A DNA stretch of 13,282 nt, taken from assembly GCA_964522305.1 (NCBI GenBank), contig CAZFVM010000028.1, forward strand, positions 1-13,282. The letters are read 5' to 3'. The translations under genes and the position numbers were made by a program. Positions 1-7,408 of this stretch are shown piece by piece. This DNA is from UBA1049 sp964522305. GTDB taxonomy: Bacteria > Bacillota > Clostridia > Oscillospirales > CAG-382. Under the pieces are notes generated by a model. The model searched no databases, was not told where the DNA came from, and saw nothing but the letters and a program-made list of their open reading frames with translations. Positions within the stretch are counted from its first letter, which is position 1, and each line of letters begins with the position of its first letter.

Positions 1-2
1 TA

Positions 3-30
3 AAACCCATTCTTGCGGGTTTGTTTTTTT
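3..30 (+). terminator. Rho-independent terminator of an upstream gene
   Basis: A 6-bp stem (AAACCC at 3-8 with GGGTTT at 17-22) encloses an 8-base loop and is followed by a run of seven T at 24-30. It would end a + strand transcript entering from the left of the window, so the next gene probably starts its own transcript. Confidence 0.7.
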
Positions 31-55
31 ACTAGCTTTGTGATATATTATCTTT

Positions 56-81
56 TATAATAATACCTTACAGAAAGGAAG
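56..81 (+). promoter_or_regulatory. Possible -10 box and RBS for the GDPD gene
   Basis: A perfect TATAAT lies at 56-61, about 20 bases upstream of a clear AAGGAAG ribosome binding site (75-81), which is 6 bases from the ATG at 88. No convincing -35 box is visible at the usual distance. The promoter call is therefore tentative, whereas the RBS strongly supports the start codon. Confidence 0.45.
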
Positions 82-87
82 AACAAA

Positions 88-2913
88 ATGAACCATAAGT
101 ATAACCCGGGCAGTTATTCAATAAGGCGGATATCTGCCGTGTTATTAATTCTTGTAATGTTATCCGGTTTTGTTATCGGCAGCCTGCCGGTTGCCGCAAA
201 GACGACAACAATATCCTTCAACGAACCCCTTATTTTGGCACTGGAAGGAGACCTGGTTAACCTCAAGGAGTACAGTGTTGAGTTTTCAGATGGCTCGGTT
301 ACCTCCGATGTAAAGTGGGCCCGGGACAACTCCACAGTAACCTCGATTACAGTAACCGCTCCCGGAGTAATTACCTTAATTGCCACTCACAAAGAGCAAA
401 GCCAAAATGTATATTTGGTAGCAAAAGAGGACCCGAAGGACGAGTATGTACTCTTTGAAGAAACCTTTGATTCCGAGGACGCTTTAAAGGGCTGGAACAA
501 AACCGCCGCAGACAACATCTATACAATTAAAGACGGCAAACTCACCATTGATGGCCTTGCAGCAGGCAGCCCCCGGCTGTATCTGCCTGCCTGGTTGTCG
601 GATATCGCCAACTACAGAATTGATGTAGTTGGTACCCAGACCGACCCTACCGACTCCAACCGTTGGTTTTCTATAATGTTTAGAGCAAAGAGCGTTGCAA
701 CTTCCGGCACCCCTTATTACCATATGTGTGTCAGAAACAACATGGCGATGCCGGGCTCCTCCACCACCGGCGGGATTGAATTGGTATCCAATACCGGAAC
801 CTGGGTTTATTACGAGTCTACCGGATATGGGGAGCCCTTAGACCCCAAATCCAATTATACCTTTACCGTAGAAGCAAAAGACGACATAGTTAACCTTATG
901 GTTAACGGCAACTCGGTTATATATTACGATAAGTTACCGGACATCGCCAACACCGCCACAGGCGGGATTGGCTTGCAGGCAAACTCTTCAAAGTTTGTTG
1001 TAGATTCTATCAAAGTCACGGTCTTGGAAAGCGCCCCGGAATATGTTAAGCCCAAGGCTATCCAAAGGCTTCAATATGTGGAAGGGTTTGAATCCAATAT
1101 ACTCAACTCCCCTACCAATATTGCCATAGTATCCGACAAGGATGCGCTGCAAGAACTGCAAAACGGTCAAAAACCCTCCAACGCGTTGATGTATATAAAC
1201 GGGGATTTGGATGTTACCGACCCAAAAGGTGAAAAGATAGCGAGTTTGGAGGATGCTTTAGTTAACCTTTCGAACAACATCATCCCGGCATTTTATATCA
1301 AGAGCAAAGACATCGCCAACGGTGTTATTGATTATTTCAAAGACAAAGACCTGCGGGACATCCTGATGGTCGGAGACGACCCGGAGCTTATGCTTTATAT
1401 CCGGGAGACGAGCCCTGCCATGAGAACCGCGCTTATCATTAATCCCGAAACCGAGACCCTTACCGCCGATGACCTTTCCAAGATACGACAAACCGTCAGG
1501 AAAGCCAATTCTTTGATAGCGATTTTGCCTATTGAGCATACTGTGACCGAATATGTGGAGTATCTGCAGGACTTAGGGATAACCGTATGGACCATGGCCA
1601 ACCAAGAAGTCGACGATATCGGCTTGATAAAGATGATTACCTCCGGGGCAACGGGGTTGATAACCATTAACTACACTAATGTTTTCGACTTATACACCGA
1701 GTTTTTTAAAGAAAACACCCTGACCCGTACCCCTACCATAATAGGTCACAGGGGCAATCCAAGCCAAGCGCCCGAAAACTCCTTAAGCGGGTTTTTGAAA
1801 GCTATAGAAAACGGTTCGGATGTGGTGGAAACCGACGTTTATTTGACAAGAGACAACCATGTGATAATAATGCATGACGGTACTCTAAACCGTACCACCA
1901 CCTCTACACTAACCGCCCAGATAGAGACCCTGACTTTGGAGCAAATAAAAGACTGTAATCTCTGGGGGCCGAACAACAGGTTCAAGAACGAGTTCCCCGA
2001 CGAAAAGGTTCCGACCTTAGAGGAAATGATTATTGCGCTAAAGGACAACGACGCCAAAATTTTCTTGGAAATCAAAAGCGGTAAGCCCGAGATTCTTCCT
2101 CTTATTGCCGAGTTAATAACCAAGCACGACTTTTATGACCGAGTTTTTGTTATAAGTTTTAACGGTAACCAACTCAAAGGAATGTGGGATGTTATGCCCG
2201 AAATGGGAACCGGGCTCTTGGGCGGTACAAACCACGCGCCGGGGGATGTGGAAAAGTTCCACGAGAATCTTTATTTCAATATCCAAAACACTTCCCTGCA
2301 CTATTCCACCTACAATCCCAACTTTTCTGCTCTTTCCGAGGACTATATCGAGGCGATGCGGCATAGAGGTATCAGCCTGTGGCCCTGGACCTATTCTGTC
2401 GGTTCTGCCAACAGGTTTGACATTCCCTTTTTGGCGGGAGCGGGAGGGATAACCACTGACGACGCCCAATATTCCAAGTATATGATAAAGAAGCTTTTGG
2501 TGCCCTTTAATCAAAAACGAATCGACCCCGACGGGTCCACGGAGTTTGAGGTCCAAAGCATAACCTATCAACGCAAAACCAGGAATATTCTATCAGACAA
2601 AACCACAGAAATCCACTTCTTGAACGGAGAAGATGTAATTTCCATCGAGGACGGAACCATCAAAGCACTAAAAGAAGGGGTGGCTACTTTTATTATAAGC
2701 ACTGCCACCAGGACTGTAGAAGGGGCGGACTATGTGCTATATACCCAACCAATAACAATTACAGTGGGAGAGGAAGCAGTTGAAGACAGTGACGAGAGCT
2801 CTGCGTCAACCGGGTCTTCCTTCCCCTGGTATATCGCTGTTATTATCGCCTTAGTTATATTGATAGCCTCGGTGATATTAGTCTTTGTGTTTAGAAAGAA
2901 CAAAACTGTGTAA
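88..2913 (+). CDS. Surface-anchored glycerophosphodiester phosphodiesterase with accessory domains
   Basis: Predicted to hydrolyse glycerophosphodiesters (from phospholipid head groups or teichoic-acid-type polymers) to glycerol phosphate plus an alcohol, outside the cell. The 941-residue order is: signal peptide (about 1-37, VAA before Lys38); Ig-like strand region (about 40-112); LamG/DUF1080-like beta-sandwich (about 120-313); a GDPD-like region without catalytic residues (about 325-545); catalytic GDPD (about 548-805); a BIG2-like Ig domain (about 810-893); a linker; one membrane helix (about 912-935); and a short basic tail. Catalytic residues visible are H554-R555 (HRG), E563, E581, D583, H596-D597 (MHD), E661 and K663 (LEIK). 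It appears monocistronic between two terminators. The enzyme class is secure; the natural substrate and the flanking domain names are inferred from sequence pattern. Confidence 0.9.
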   Translation: MNHKYNPGSYSIRRISAVLLILVMLSGFVIGSLPVAAKTTTISFNEPLILALEGDLVNLKEYSVEFSDGSVTSDVKWARDNSTVTSITVTAPGVITLIATHKEQSQNVYLVAKEDPKDEYVLFEETFDSEDALKGWNKTAADNIYTIKDGKLTIDGLAAGSPRLYLPAWLSDIANYRIDVVGTQTDPTDSNRWFSIMFRAKSVATSGTPYYHMCVRNNMAMPGSSTTGGIELVSNTGTWVYYESTGYGEPLDPKSNYTFTVEAKDDIVNLMVNGNSVIYYDKLPDIANTATGGIGLQANSSKFVVDSIKVTVLESAPEYVKPKAIQRLQYVEGFESNILNSPTNIAIVSDKDALQELQNGQKPSNALMYINGDLDVTDPKGEKIASLEDALVNLSNNIIPAFYIKSKDIANGVIDYFKDKDLRDILMVGDDPELMLYIRETSPAMRTALIINPETETLTADDLSKIRQTVRKANSLIAILPIEHTVTEYVEYLQDLGITVWTMANQEVDDIGLIKMITSGATGLITINYTNVFDLYTEFFKENTLTRTPTIIGHRGNPSQAPENSLSGFLKAIENGSDVVETDVYLTRDNHVIIMHDGTLNRTTTSTLTAQIETLTLEQIKDCNLWGPNNRFKNEFPDEKVPTLEEMIIALKDNDAKIFLEIKSGKPEILPLIAELITKHDFYDRVFVISFNGNQLKGMWDVMPEMGTGLLGGTNHAPGDVEKFHENLYFNIQNTSLHYSTYNPNFSALSEDYIEAMRHRGISLWPWTYSVGSANRFDIPFLAGAGGITTDDAQYSKYMIKKLLVPFNQKRIDPDGSTEFEVQSITYQRKTRNILSDKTTEIHFLNGEDVISIEDGTIKALKEGVATFIISTATRTVEGADYVLYTQPITITVGEEAVEDSDESSASTGSSFPWYIAVIIALVILIASVILVFVFRKNKTV

Positions 2914-2927
2914 TTATTAGCGATTAC

Positions 2928-2965
2928 AAAGAGCCGGTAACAAAAAAGTTGCCGGCTCTTTTTAT
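2928..2965 (+). terminator. Strong terminator after the GDPD gene
   Basis: A 14-bp stem (2928-2941 with 2948-2961, one G-U pair) encloses a loop of six A and runs into five T (2959-2963). It lies 15 bases after the stop codon and separates the GDPD gene from the chromate transporter operon. Confidence 0.9.
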
Positions 2966-2999
2966 GCCCTAAACTATAATAAAAAACCTATTTTGTTTG

Positions 3000-3055
3000 T
3001 TGAGTTTTACTGCTGTTTTTGTGTTATAATATAAGGGATAAGTTAAAAAAGGGAG
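3000..3055 (+). promoter_or_regulatory. Extended -10 promoter and RBS of the chromate transporter operon
   Basis: A perfect TATAAT at 3025-3030 is preceded by TGT (3022-3024), making an extended -10 element. The best -35 candidate is TTGAGT at 3000-3005 with a long 19-base spacer. A GGGAG ribosome binding site at 3051-3055 sits 7 bases before the TTG start and supports that non-ATG start. Confidence 0.65.
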
Positions 3056-3062
3056 TTTTTGT

Positions 3063-3620
3063 TTGGAAAAGAAAAGAAGTCTGTATCTTAAGCTGTTTTG
3101 GTCTGCCTTTCAACTAAGCGCCTTCACCTTTGGAGGCGGTTATGTTATCGTCTCTTTAATGAGAAGGACCTTTGTAAAGAAGATGGGCTGGCTAAAAGAA
3201 AGTGAAATGCTGGACTTTACTGCCATCGCTCAATCCGCTCCCGGTGCAATAGCCACCAATACCGCCTTTTTGATAGGTTATAAGGTGGCAGGGATAGGCG
3301 GAGCTTTGATAACCGTGTTTGCAACTGTGTTACCCCCTTTATTGATTATATATGTTATCTCCTTTGGATATCAGGCGTTCGGTGCCTCCCCCTTGGTCCA
3401 AAACGTCTTTCTCGGGATGCGAGCAGGGGTGGTTGCCCTGATTGTCGATGTTCTTATTACCATGTCAAAGACAGTTTACAAGTCAAAGACTATTATTTCT
3501 GTTGCGGTTTCTCTCCTTGCCTTTCTGGCGGTTACGGTTTTTTCGGTCAATGTAATGTTAGTTATCCCCGCTTGCGGAATAATCGGGTTTTTACTCTTTA
3601 CCGAAAGGAAGGAGGACTGA
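3063..3620 (+). CDS. Chromate transporter family protein, short-chain, first of pair
   Basis: A 185-residue hydrophobic membrane protein of the CHR (chromate ion transporter) superfamily, in the short single-domain form. Family hallmarks visible are FGGGY (23-27) after the first hydrophobic stretch, the APGA segment (59-62), then ATNTAFLIGYKVAG and a long hydrophobic run (about 76-103) containing a double proline. Further membrane segments lie at about 120-136 and 143-179. The start is TTG, chosen because a GGGAG site lies 7 bases upstream and the family sequence begins right there. It is followed after one base by a second CHR protein; such pairs are thought to act together as two halves of one transporter. 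Chromate efflux is the family role, but the physiological anion here is unknown. Confidence 0.88.
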   Translation: MEKKRSLYLKLFWSAFQLSAFTFGGGYVIVSLMRRTFVKKMGWLKESEMLDFTAIAQSAPGAIATNTAFLIGYKVAGIGGALITVFATVLPPLLIIYVISFGYQAFGASPLVQNVFLGMRAGVVALIVDVLITMSKTVYKSKTIISVAVSLLAFLAVTVFSVNVMLVIPACGIIGFLLFTERKED

Positions 3621-3621
3621 C

Positions 3622-4188
3622 ATGGTATACTTGGAATTGCTGTGGGCTTTTATTCAAATCGGGTTTTTCTCGGTGGGAGGAGGTCTGGCATCTCTGCCTT
3701 TGATCCAAAGTCATATCGTTGAGCAACACGGCTGGTTGACCTTAACCGAATTTGCAGATATCGTCACTGTTTCTGAGATGACCCCGGGACCTATCTCTAT
3801 AAATGCAGCCACCTTCGTAGGTACAAAGGTAGCCGGGTTCCCCGGAGCTATTATCGCTACTTTTGGGTTCTTGCTTCCAACCTTGGCGGTAACCTTTGCT
3901 TTTTCTTTTCTATATATGCGCTACAAGCGGTTGAGTCAAGTACAAGGAGTATTGACCGGACTGAGACTGGGGGTCATGGGGCTTATATCCAACGCAGCTT
4001 TGGCATTGTTGTTACTGGCTTTCTTTAAAAACGGCAGCATCAGCACAGACCCCGACGACATATTTTTCTTCTCTGTTTTTTTGTTTGGTGTCTGTCTCTT
4101 TATAGTACGCAAGTACAAAATCTTCCCCATATTGATAATTGTTATATCAGGGGTGGCAGGAGGGATTTTCTACGGATTGTTTGGCTAA
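3622..4188 (+). CDS. Chromate transporter family protein, short-chain, second of pair
   Basis: A 188-residue membrane protein of the same CHR family as the preceding gene but clearly diverged from it. It has the VGGG motif (18-21) followed by the conserved GLASLPLIQ segment, the TPGP motif (54-57), NAATFVGTKVAG (61-72), and hydrophobic stretches at about 75-98, 110-135, 147-163 and 168-187. The ATG lies one base after the upstream stop codon and uses an AGGAAGGAGG ribosome binding site inside the upstream gene, so the two are translationally linked. The two proteins probably form a heteromeric anion transporter in the cytoplasmic membrane. No regulator gene of the chrB type is next to the pair. 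Confidence 0.88.
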   Translation: MVYLELLWAFIQIGFFSVGGGLASLPLIQSHIVEQHGWLTLTEFADIVTVSEMTPGPISINAATFVGTKVAGFPGAIIATFGFLLPTLAVTFAFSFLYMRYKRLSQVQGVLTGLRLGVMGLISNAALALLLLAFFKNGSISTDPDDIFFFSVFLFGVCLFIVRKYKIFPILIIVISGVAGGIFYGLFG

Positions 4189-4197
4189 CAAAGCGAT

Positions 4198-4237
4198 AAA
4201 AAACAGATGCGTGGTTTTTGCATCTGTTTTGTTTTTT
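4198..4237. terminator. Bidirectional terminator between chromate genes and murA
   Basis: A perfect 11-bp stem (4200-4210 with 4220-4230) has a 9-base loop. It is flanked by A residues on the left (4198-4203) and T residues on the right (4227-4237), so it can stop transcription from both convergent sides. The T run touches the murA stop codon. Confidence 0.88.
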
Positions 4238-5528
4238 ATCCGTTGCCGTTGTTAACCTTAATATCCGGCATTGTTATCTTTTTTATATCAGCGCCTACCG
4301 CCCTGAGTTTGTCTATTATCTTTTCGTATCCTCTTTCAATGTGGTAGATGTCATCTATCCAGGTAACCCCGTCTGTGGCAAGCCCGGCGACTACCAAAGC
4401 CGCACCGCCCCGAATGTCTACCGCTCGTATGTTGGCTCCCTTGAGGCTGTCTACCCCTTCGATGGTGGCAGTCCTGCCCTGTACCGTAATCTTTGCCCCC
4501 ATACGTATTAGCTCATCTGTATACTTAAACCTGTTGTCAAACACTCCTTCGGTCAAAGTTGAAGTCCCCTGAGCAAGGCAAAGCAACGCACAAATCATAG
4601 GCTGCATATCTGTCGGGAACCCGGGATAAAAGAAGGTCTTAACCGTTATTCTCTTTAGAGGTGTATCCGATCGTGACACGGTAACCGCATCGTCATGCTC
4701 GGTTACGGTAACTCCCATCTCGGTCAACTTGGCTGAGGTCGCCTCCAAGTGCTTGGGTATAACATTGGTTATGGTAAGGGTACTGTTGGTGGCGGCAGCC
4801 GCCATCATATAGGTCCCCGCTTCTATCATATCCGGAATTATGGCATAGGTACTGCCATGCAACTCCCGTACCCCGCGAATCTTAATAACTTCGGTTCCCG
4901 CACCGGAGATATCCGCACCGCAGCTGTTGAGAAAGTTCGCCAAGTCAACCACATGGGGCTCCCGGGCTGCGTTATCTATAACCGTCATACCTTGGACCCT
5001 TGTCGCCGCTAACATAATATTTATGGTGGCTCCCACAGAAGCTACGTCAAGGTATACCGATGCGCCCGCAAGATTATTGTCACTCTCGCAAACAATATGT
5101 TCCTCAGTCTCGGTTACCCGAGCGCCCAATGCCTCAAACCCCTTGATGTGTTGGTCCATGGGACGTTTGCCAAAGTCGTCCCCTCCGGGGTATGCCGCCT
5201 TGGCTCTTCCAAACCTGCCCAGCTCCGCACCCAAAACATAATAAGAGCCCCTCATACTTCTGGCAAGCTCATAGGGCATGGTGCCTCCGTTGAGAGTCCT
5301 GGTGTCGATCTCGACGGTACCGTTGTTGATTCTGCTTATCTTTGCACCCATTTCCTCTAATATGATAAGGGTGGTGTCTATGTCAAGTATGTCCGGCAGG
5401 TTCTCGATAATACATTTATCTTCAACCAAAATAGTGGAAAACAAAATAGGTAAAGCGGCGTTTTTCATCCCGCCGACCTCAATACTACCCTTTAGAGGCT
5501 TCCCACCGTTGATATAAATTTTCTCCAT
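4236..5528 (-). CDS. murA: UDP-N-acetylglucosamine 1-carboxyvinyltransferase with Asp in place of catalytic Cys
   Basis: Catalyses the first committed step of peptidoglycan synthesis: transfer of enolpyruvate from PEP to UDP-N-acetylglucosamine, in the cytoplasm. At 430 residues it has normal family length and the two-lobed EPSP-synthase fold signature. Conserved features visible are K22-N23 (GGMKNAALP), the active-site loop at 113-123, R122, D307 in FPTDMQP, DNRF (331-334) and R373 in DIRGGAALV. The loop reads PGGDDFGKRP where most bacteria have PGGC, so D117 takes the place of the catalytic Cys (Cys115 in E. coli). The change is a clean GAC codon at 5178-5180. The same substitution is natural in Mycobacterium and Chlamydia and makes MurA insensitive to fosfomycin. 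The gene stands alone, not in a cell-wall cluster. The RBS (AAAGG, 5541-5545 region) is 12 bases from the ATG, a little long. Confidence 0.95.
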   Translation of the reverse strand: MEKIYINGGKPLKGSIEVGGMKNAALPILFSTILVEDKCIIENLPDILDIDTTLIILEEMGAKISRINNGTVEIDTRTLNGGTMPYELARSMRGSYYVLGAELGRFGRAKAAYPGGDDFGKRPMDQHIKGFEALGARVTETEEHIVCESDNNLAGASVYLDVASVGATINIMLAATRVQGMTVIDNAAREPHVVDLANFLNSCGADISGAGTEVIKIRGVRELHGSTYAIIPDMIEAGTYMMAAAATNSTLTITNVIPKHLEATSAKLTEMGVTVTEHDDAVTVSRSDTPLKRITVKTFFYPGFPTDMQPMICALLCLAQGTSTLTEGVFDNRFKYTDELIRMGAKITVQGRTATIEGVDSLKGANIRAVDIRGGAALVVAGLATDGVTWIDDIYHIERGYEKIIDKLRAVGADIKKITMPDIKVNNGNG

Positions 5529-5584
5529 ATATAATAAATGCCTTTCGGTTAAAATCTAAGTATCAAAAATACAAATACATATTA

Positions 5585-5612
5585 ATATTAACCGATTTAA
5601 ATTAAATGTCAA
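5585..5612 (-). promoter_or_regulatory. murA promoter
   Basis: On the - strand a perfect TTGACA (5607-5612) is followed after 16 bases by TAATAT (5585-5590, 4 of 6 matches to TATAAT). It lies about 57 bases upstream of the murA start, which gives a leader of roughly 50 bases. Confidence 0.6.
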
Positions 5613-5636
5613 GGCGAATACTTTTAAAACTAAACA

Positions 5637-5706
5637 CAGTCTGTCCACTGCCCCCGTTATTGAGCCGCAAAAGGGTCAAACTCTTGACAAAGCAAGGGGC
5701 AGACTG
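5637..5706. repeat. Imperfect inverted repeats over the RNase J gene promoter
   Basis: CAGTCTG (5637-5643) is the reverse complement of CAGACTG (5700-5706). Inside it, CCCC (5651-5654) can pair with GGGG (5696-5699) after a 7-base bulge. Nested within is GTCAA (5675-5679) facing TTGAC (5684-5688), which overlaps the -35 box. The repeats lie upstream of the predicted transcription starts of both divergent genes, so they are more likely DNA-level operator-type sites than leader RNA structure. This function is inferred. Confidence 0.4.
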
Positions 5707-5733
5707 CATAATATACTATAGATAATGAAAGGA
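5684..5733 (+). promoter_or_regulatory. Promoter and RBS of the RNase J operon
   Basis: A perfect -35 TTGACA (5684-5689), a 17-base spacer and CATAAT (5707-5712, 5 of 6 matches) form a good housekeeping-sigma promoter. An AAAGGA ribosome binding site at 5728-5733 is 7 bases before the ATG at 5741. The predicted leader is only about 20 bases long. Confidence 0.75.
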
Positions 5734-5740
5734 ATATAAC

Positions 5741-7408
5741 ATGTCTAAAAAGAAAACATTAAAGATAATACCTCTGGGAGGTGTAGACGGTGTCGGAATG
5801 AACATCACCGTTTTTGAATACCAGCAGGACATAATAATTGTAGACTGCGGTGTCGCCTTCCCGGAAAACGATATGTTGGGTGTAGATTTGGTCATACCCG
5901 ATACCACATATCTTCAAAAAAACGCCGACAAGGTCAAGGGATTGATTTTGACCCACGGTCACGAAGATCATATGGGAGCAATTCCCTACTTCTTAAAAAA
6001 CCAAACCACTAAGATATACGGCACCAGACTCACCTTGGGGATTTTGGAAGGAAAGCTCGCCGAGCACGGCTTGACAAAAGCTGCCCCATTGATAGAAATC
6101 AAAGCCGGAGATACTACCCGCCTCGGAGCCTTTAGCATAGAATATATAAATGTAAATCATTCTACGCCGGACGCTTTGGCGTTATGCATATCTACTCCGG
6201 TAGGCAAGATTATTCATACCGGGGATTTTAAGATAGACTTTACCCCCATCGGAGATAAGCCCATTGATTTGGGTAGGTTCGCTGCCCTGGGCAACCGTGG
6301 AATAAAGCTTTTGATGGCGGATTCCACCAACGCAGAGCGTCCCGGGTATACCCCCAGCGAAAAGACCATTGCTGCCTCCTTTGATAAGATTTTTTACAAC
6401 CAGGACAAGCGAGTGGTGGTGGCTACTTTTTCCTCCAATGTATATCGTGTGCAGCAGATTATTAATGCCTCGGCAAAGTACAACCGCAAGGTAGTTATTA
6501 CCGGCAGAAGCATGCTAAACGTGGTCGGCGCCGCCAGCAGATTGGGATACCTGAAGATTCCCCAAGGATTGATAATCGATATAGGAGATATGAAGCGATA
6601 TAACCCGAAGCAACTGACCTTGATTACCACCGGTAGCCAGGGCGAGCCCATGAGCGGACTTTATCGCATGGCTTTTGGAGAGCACTCCGCTATAAACTTG
6701 GGGCCCTCCGACTTGGTCATCCTCTCCGCTTCGGCAATCCCGGGGAACGAGAAGCTAATAAACAGGATTATAAATGAACTGGCAAAACGGGGGGTTGAGG
6801 TAATAAACGACCCCAACGAAGTCCATGTCACCGGCCATGCTTGCAGGGAAGAGTTAAAGATAATTCACTCCCTGGTCAAGGCGAAATATTTTATTCCCAT
6901 CCATGGAGAATACAAGCATCTAAAAAAACATGCGGACCTGGCAAAAGAGCTGGGGACAAAGCCCGAAGATATCTTTATCCCCGAGGCAGGCAAAGTCTTT
7001 GAAATGACAAACCGCAGTCTGAGGGTTCAGGGCAGTGTGGAATCCGGTGCCCTGATGGTAGACGGCTACGGCGTGGGGGATGTGGGGAGCAGTGTGCTCA
7101 GAGACCGCAAACTCCTGTCCGAAGAAGGTATAATCGTGGTGGTCGTAAACTTAGACTCAAACAACAAGGAACTCCTCTCCCCGCCGGAGATTCAGTCGAG
7201 GGGATTTGTATATGTTAAAGAAAGCGAAGCTTTGCTGGAACAACTGGAAAAATCCGCTGCTCGGATTATCAACAAGTACCTTAATAAAGGGGTCAAGGAC
7301 ACAAACATCCTGTCAACCAAGCTTAGGGAGGAATTATCCTCGGTGATATACTCCAAGATTAAACGACGCCCGGTAATAATGCCCATATTCAATAGGATTG
7401 AACTATGA
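5741..7408 (+). CDS. rnj: Ribonuclease J
   Basis: A metallo-beta-lactamase / beta-CASP ribonuclease with 5'-to-3' exonuclease and endonuclease activity in mRNA decay and rRNA maturation in the cytoplasm. Its 555 residues match the usual RNase J length, and all core motifs are present: zinc motif HGHEDH (72-77), H140 in VNHSTPD, HTGDFK with H159 and D162, DSTN (194-197), the beta-CASP segment TTGSQGEP (297-304), H366 in HVTGH, and PIHGEY (386-391). The C-terminal domain holds the IQSRGFVY segment and ends with KRRPVIMP. The N-terminal loop reads GGVDGVGMN where characterised RNase J proteins usually have GGLGEIGKN, a mild divergence. It is first in an operon with an SDR gene (4-base overlap) and a WYL regulator. 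J1 versus J2 cannot be decided from this window. Confidence 0.95.
   Translation: MSKKKTLKIIPLGGVDGVGMNITVFEYQQDIIIVDCGVAFPENDMLGVDLVIPDTTYLQKNADKVKGLILTHGHEDHMGAIPYFLKNQTTKIYGTRLTLGILEGKLAEHGLTKAAPLIEIKAGDTTRLGAFSIEYINVNHSTPDALALCISTPVGKIIHTGDFKIDFTPIGDKPIDLGRFAALGNRGIKLLMADSTNAERPGYTPSEKTIAASFDKIFYNQDKRVVVATFSSNVYRVQQIINASAKYNRKVVITGRSMLNVVGAASRLGYLKIPQGLIIDIGDMKRYNPKQLTLITTGSQGEPMSGLYRMAFGEHSAINLGPSDLVILSASAIPGNEKLINRIINELAKRGVEVINDPNEVHVTGHACREELKIIHSLVKAKYFIPIHGEYKHLKKHADLAKELGTKPEDIFIPEAGKVFEMTNRSLRVQGSVESGALMVDGYGVGDVGSSVLRDRKLLSEEGIIVVVVNLDSNNKELLSPPEIQSRGFVYVKESEALLEQLEKSAARIINKYLNKGVKDTNILSTKLREELSSVIYSKIKRRPVIMPIFNRIEL

Noticed and set aside
2113..2571. 152-residue reading frame on the - strand
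   Set aside because: It is antisense to the catalytic GDPD domain, whose + strand frame has intact motifs; no ribosome binding site or family resemblance was seen.
3063..4188. Chromate transporter split by a frameshift
   Set aside because: Each half has its own ribosome binding site and a full CHR domain; paired short-chain CHR genes are a normal arrangement.
4236..5528. MurA as an inactive paralogue because the catalytic Cys is missing
   Set aside because: Asp at this position is known to support catalysis, and all other active-site residues are kept.
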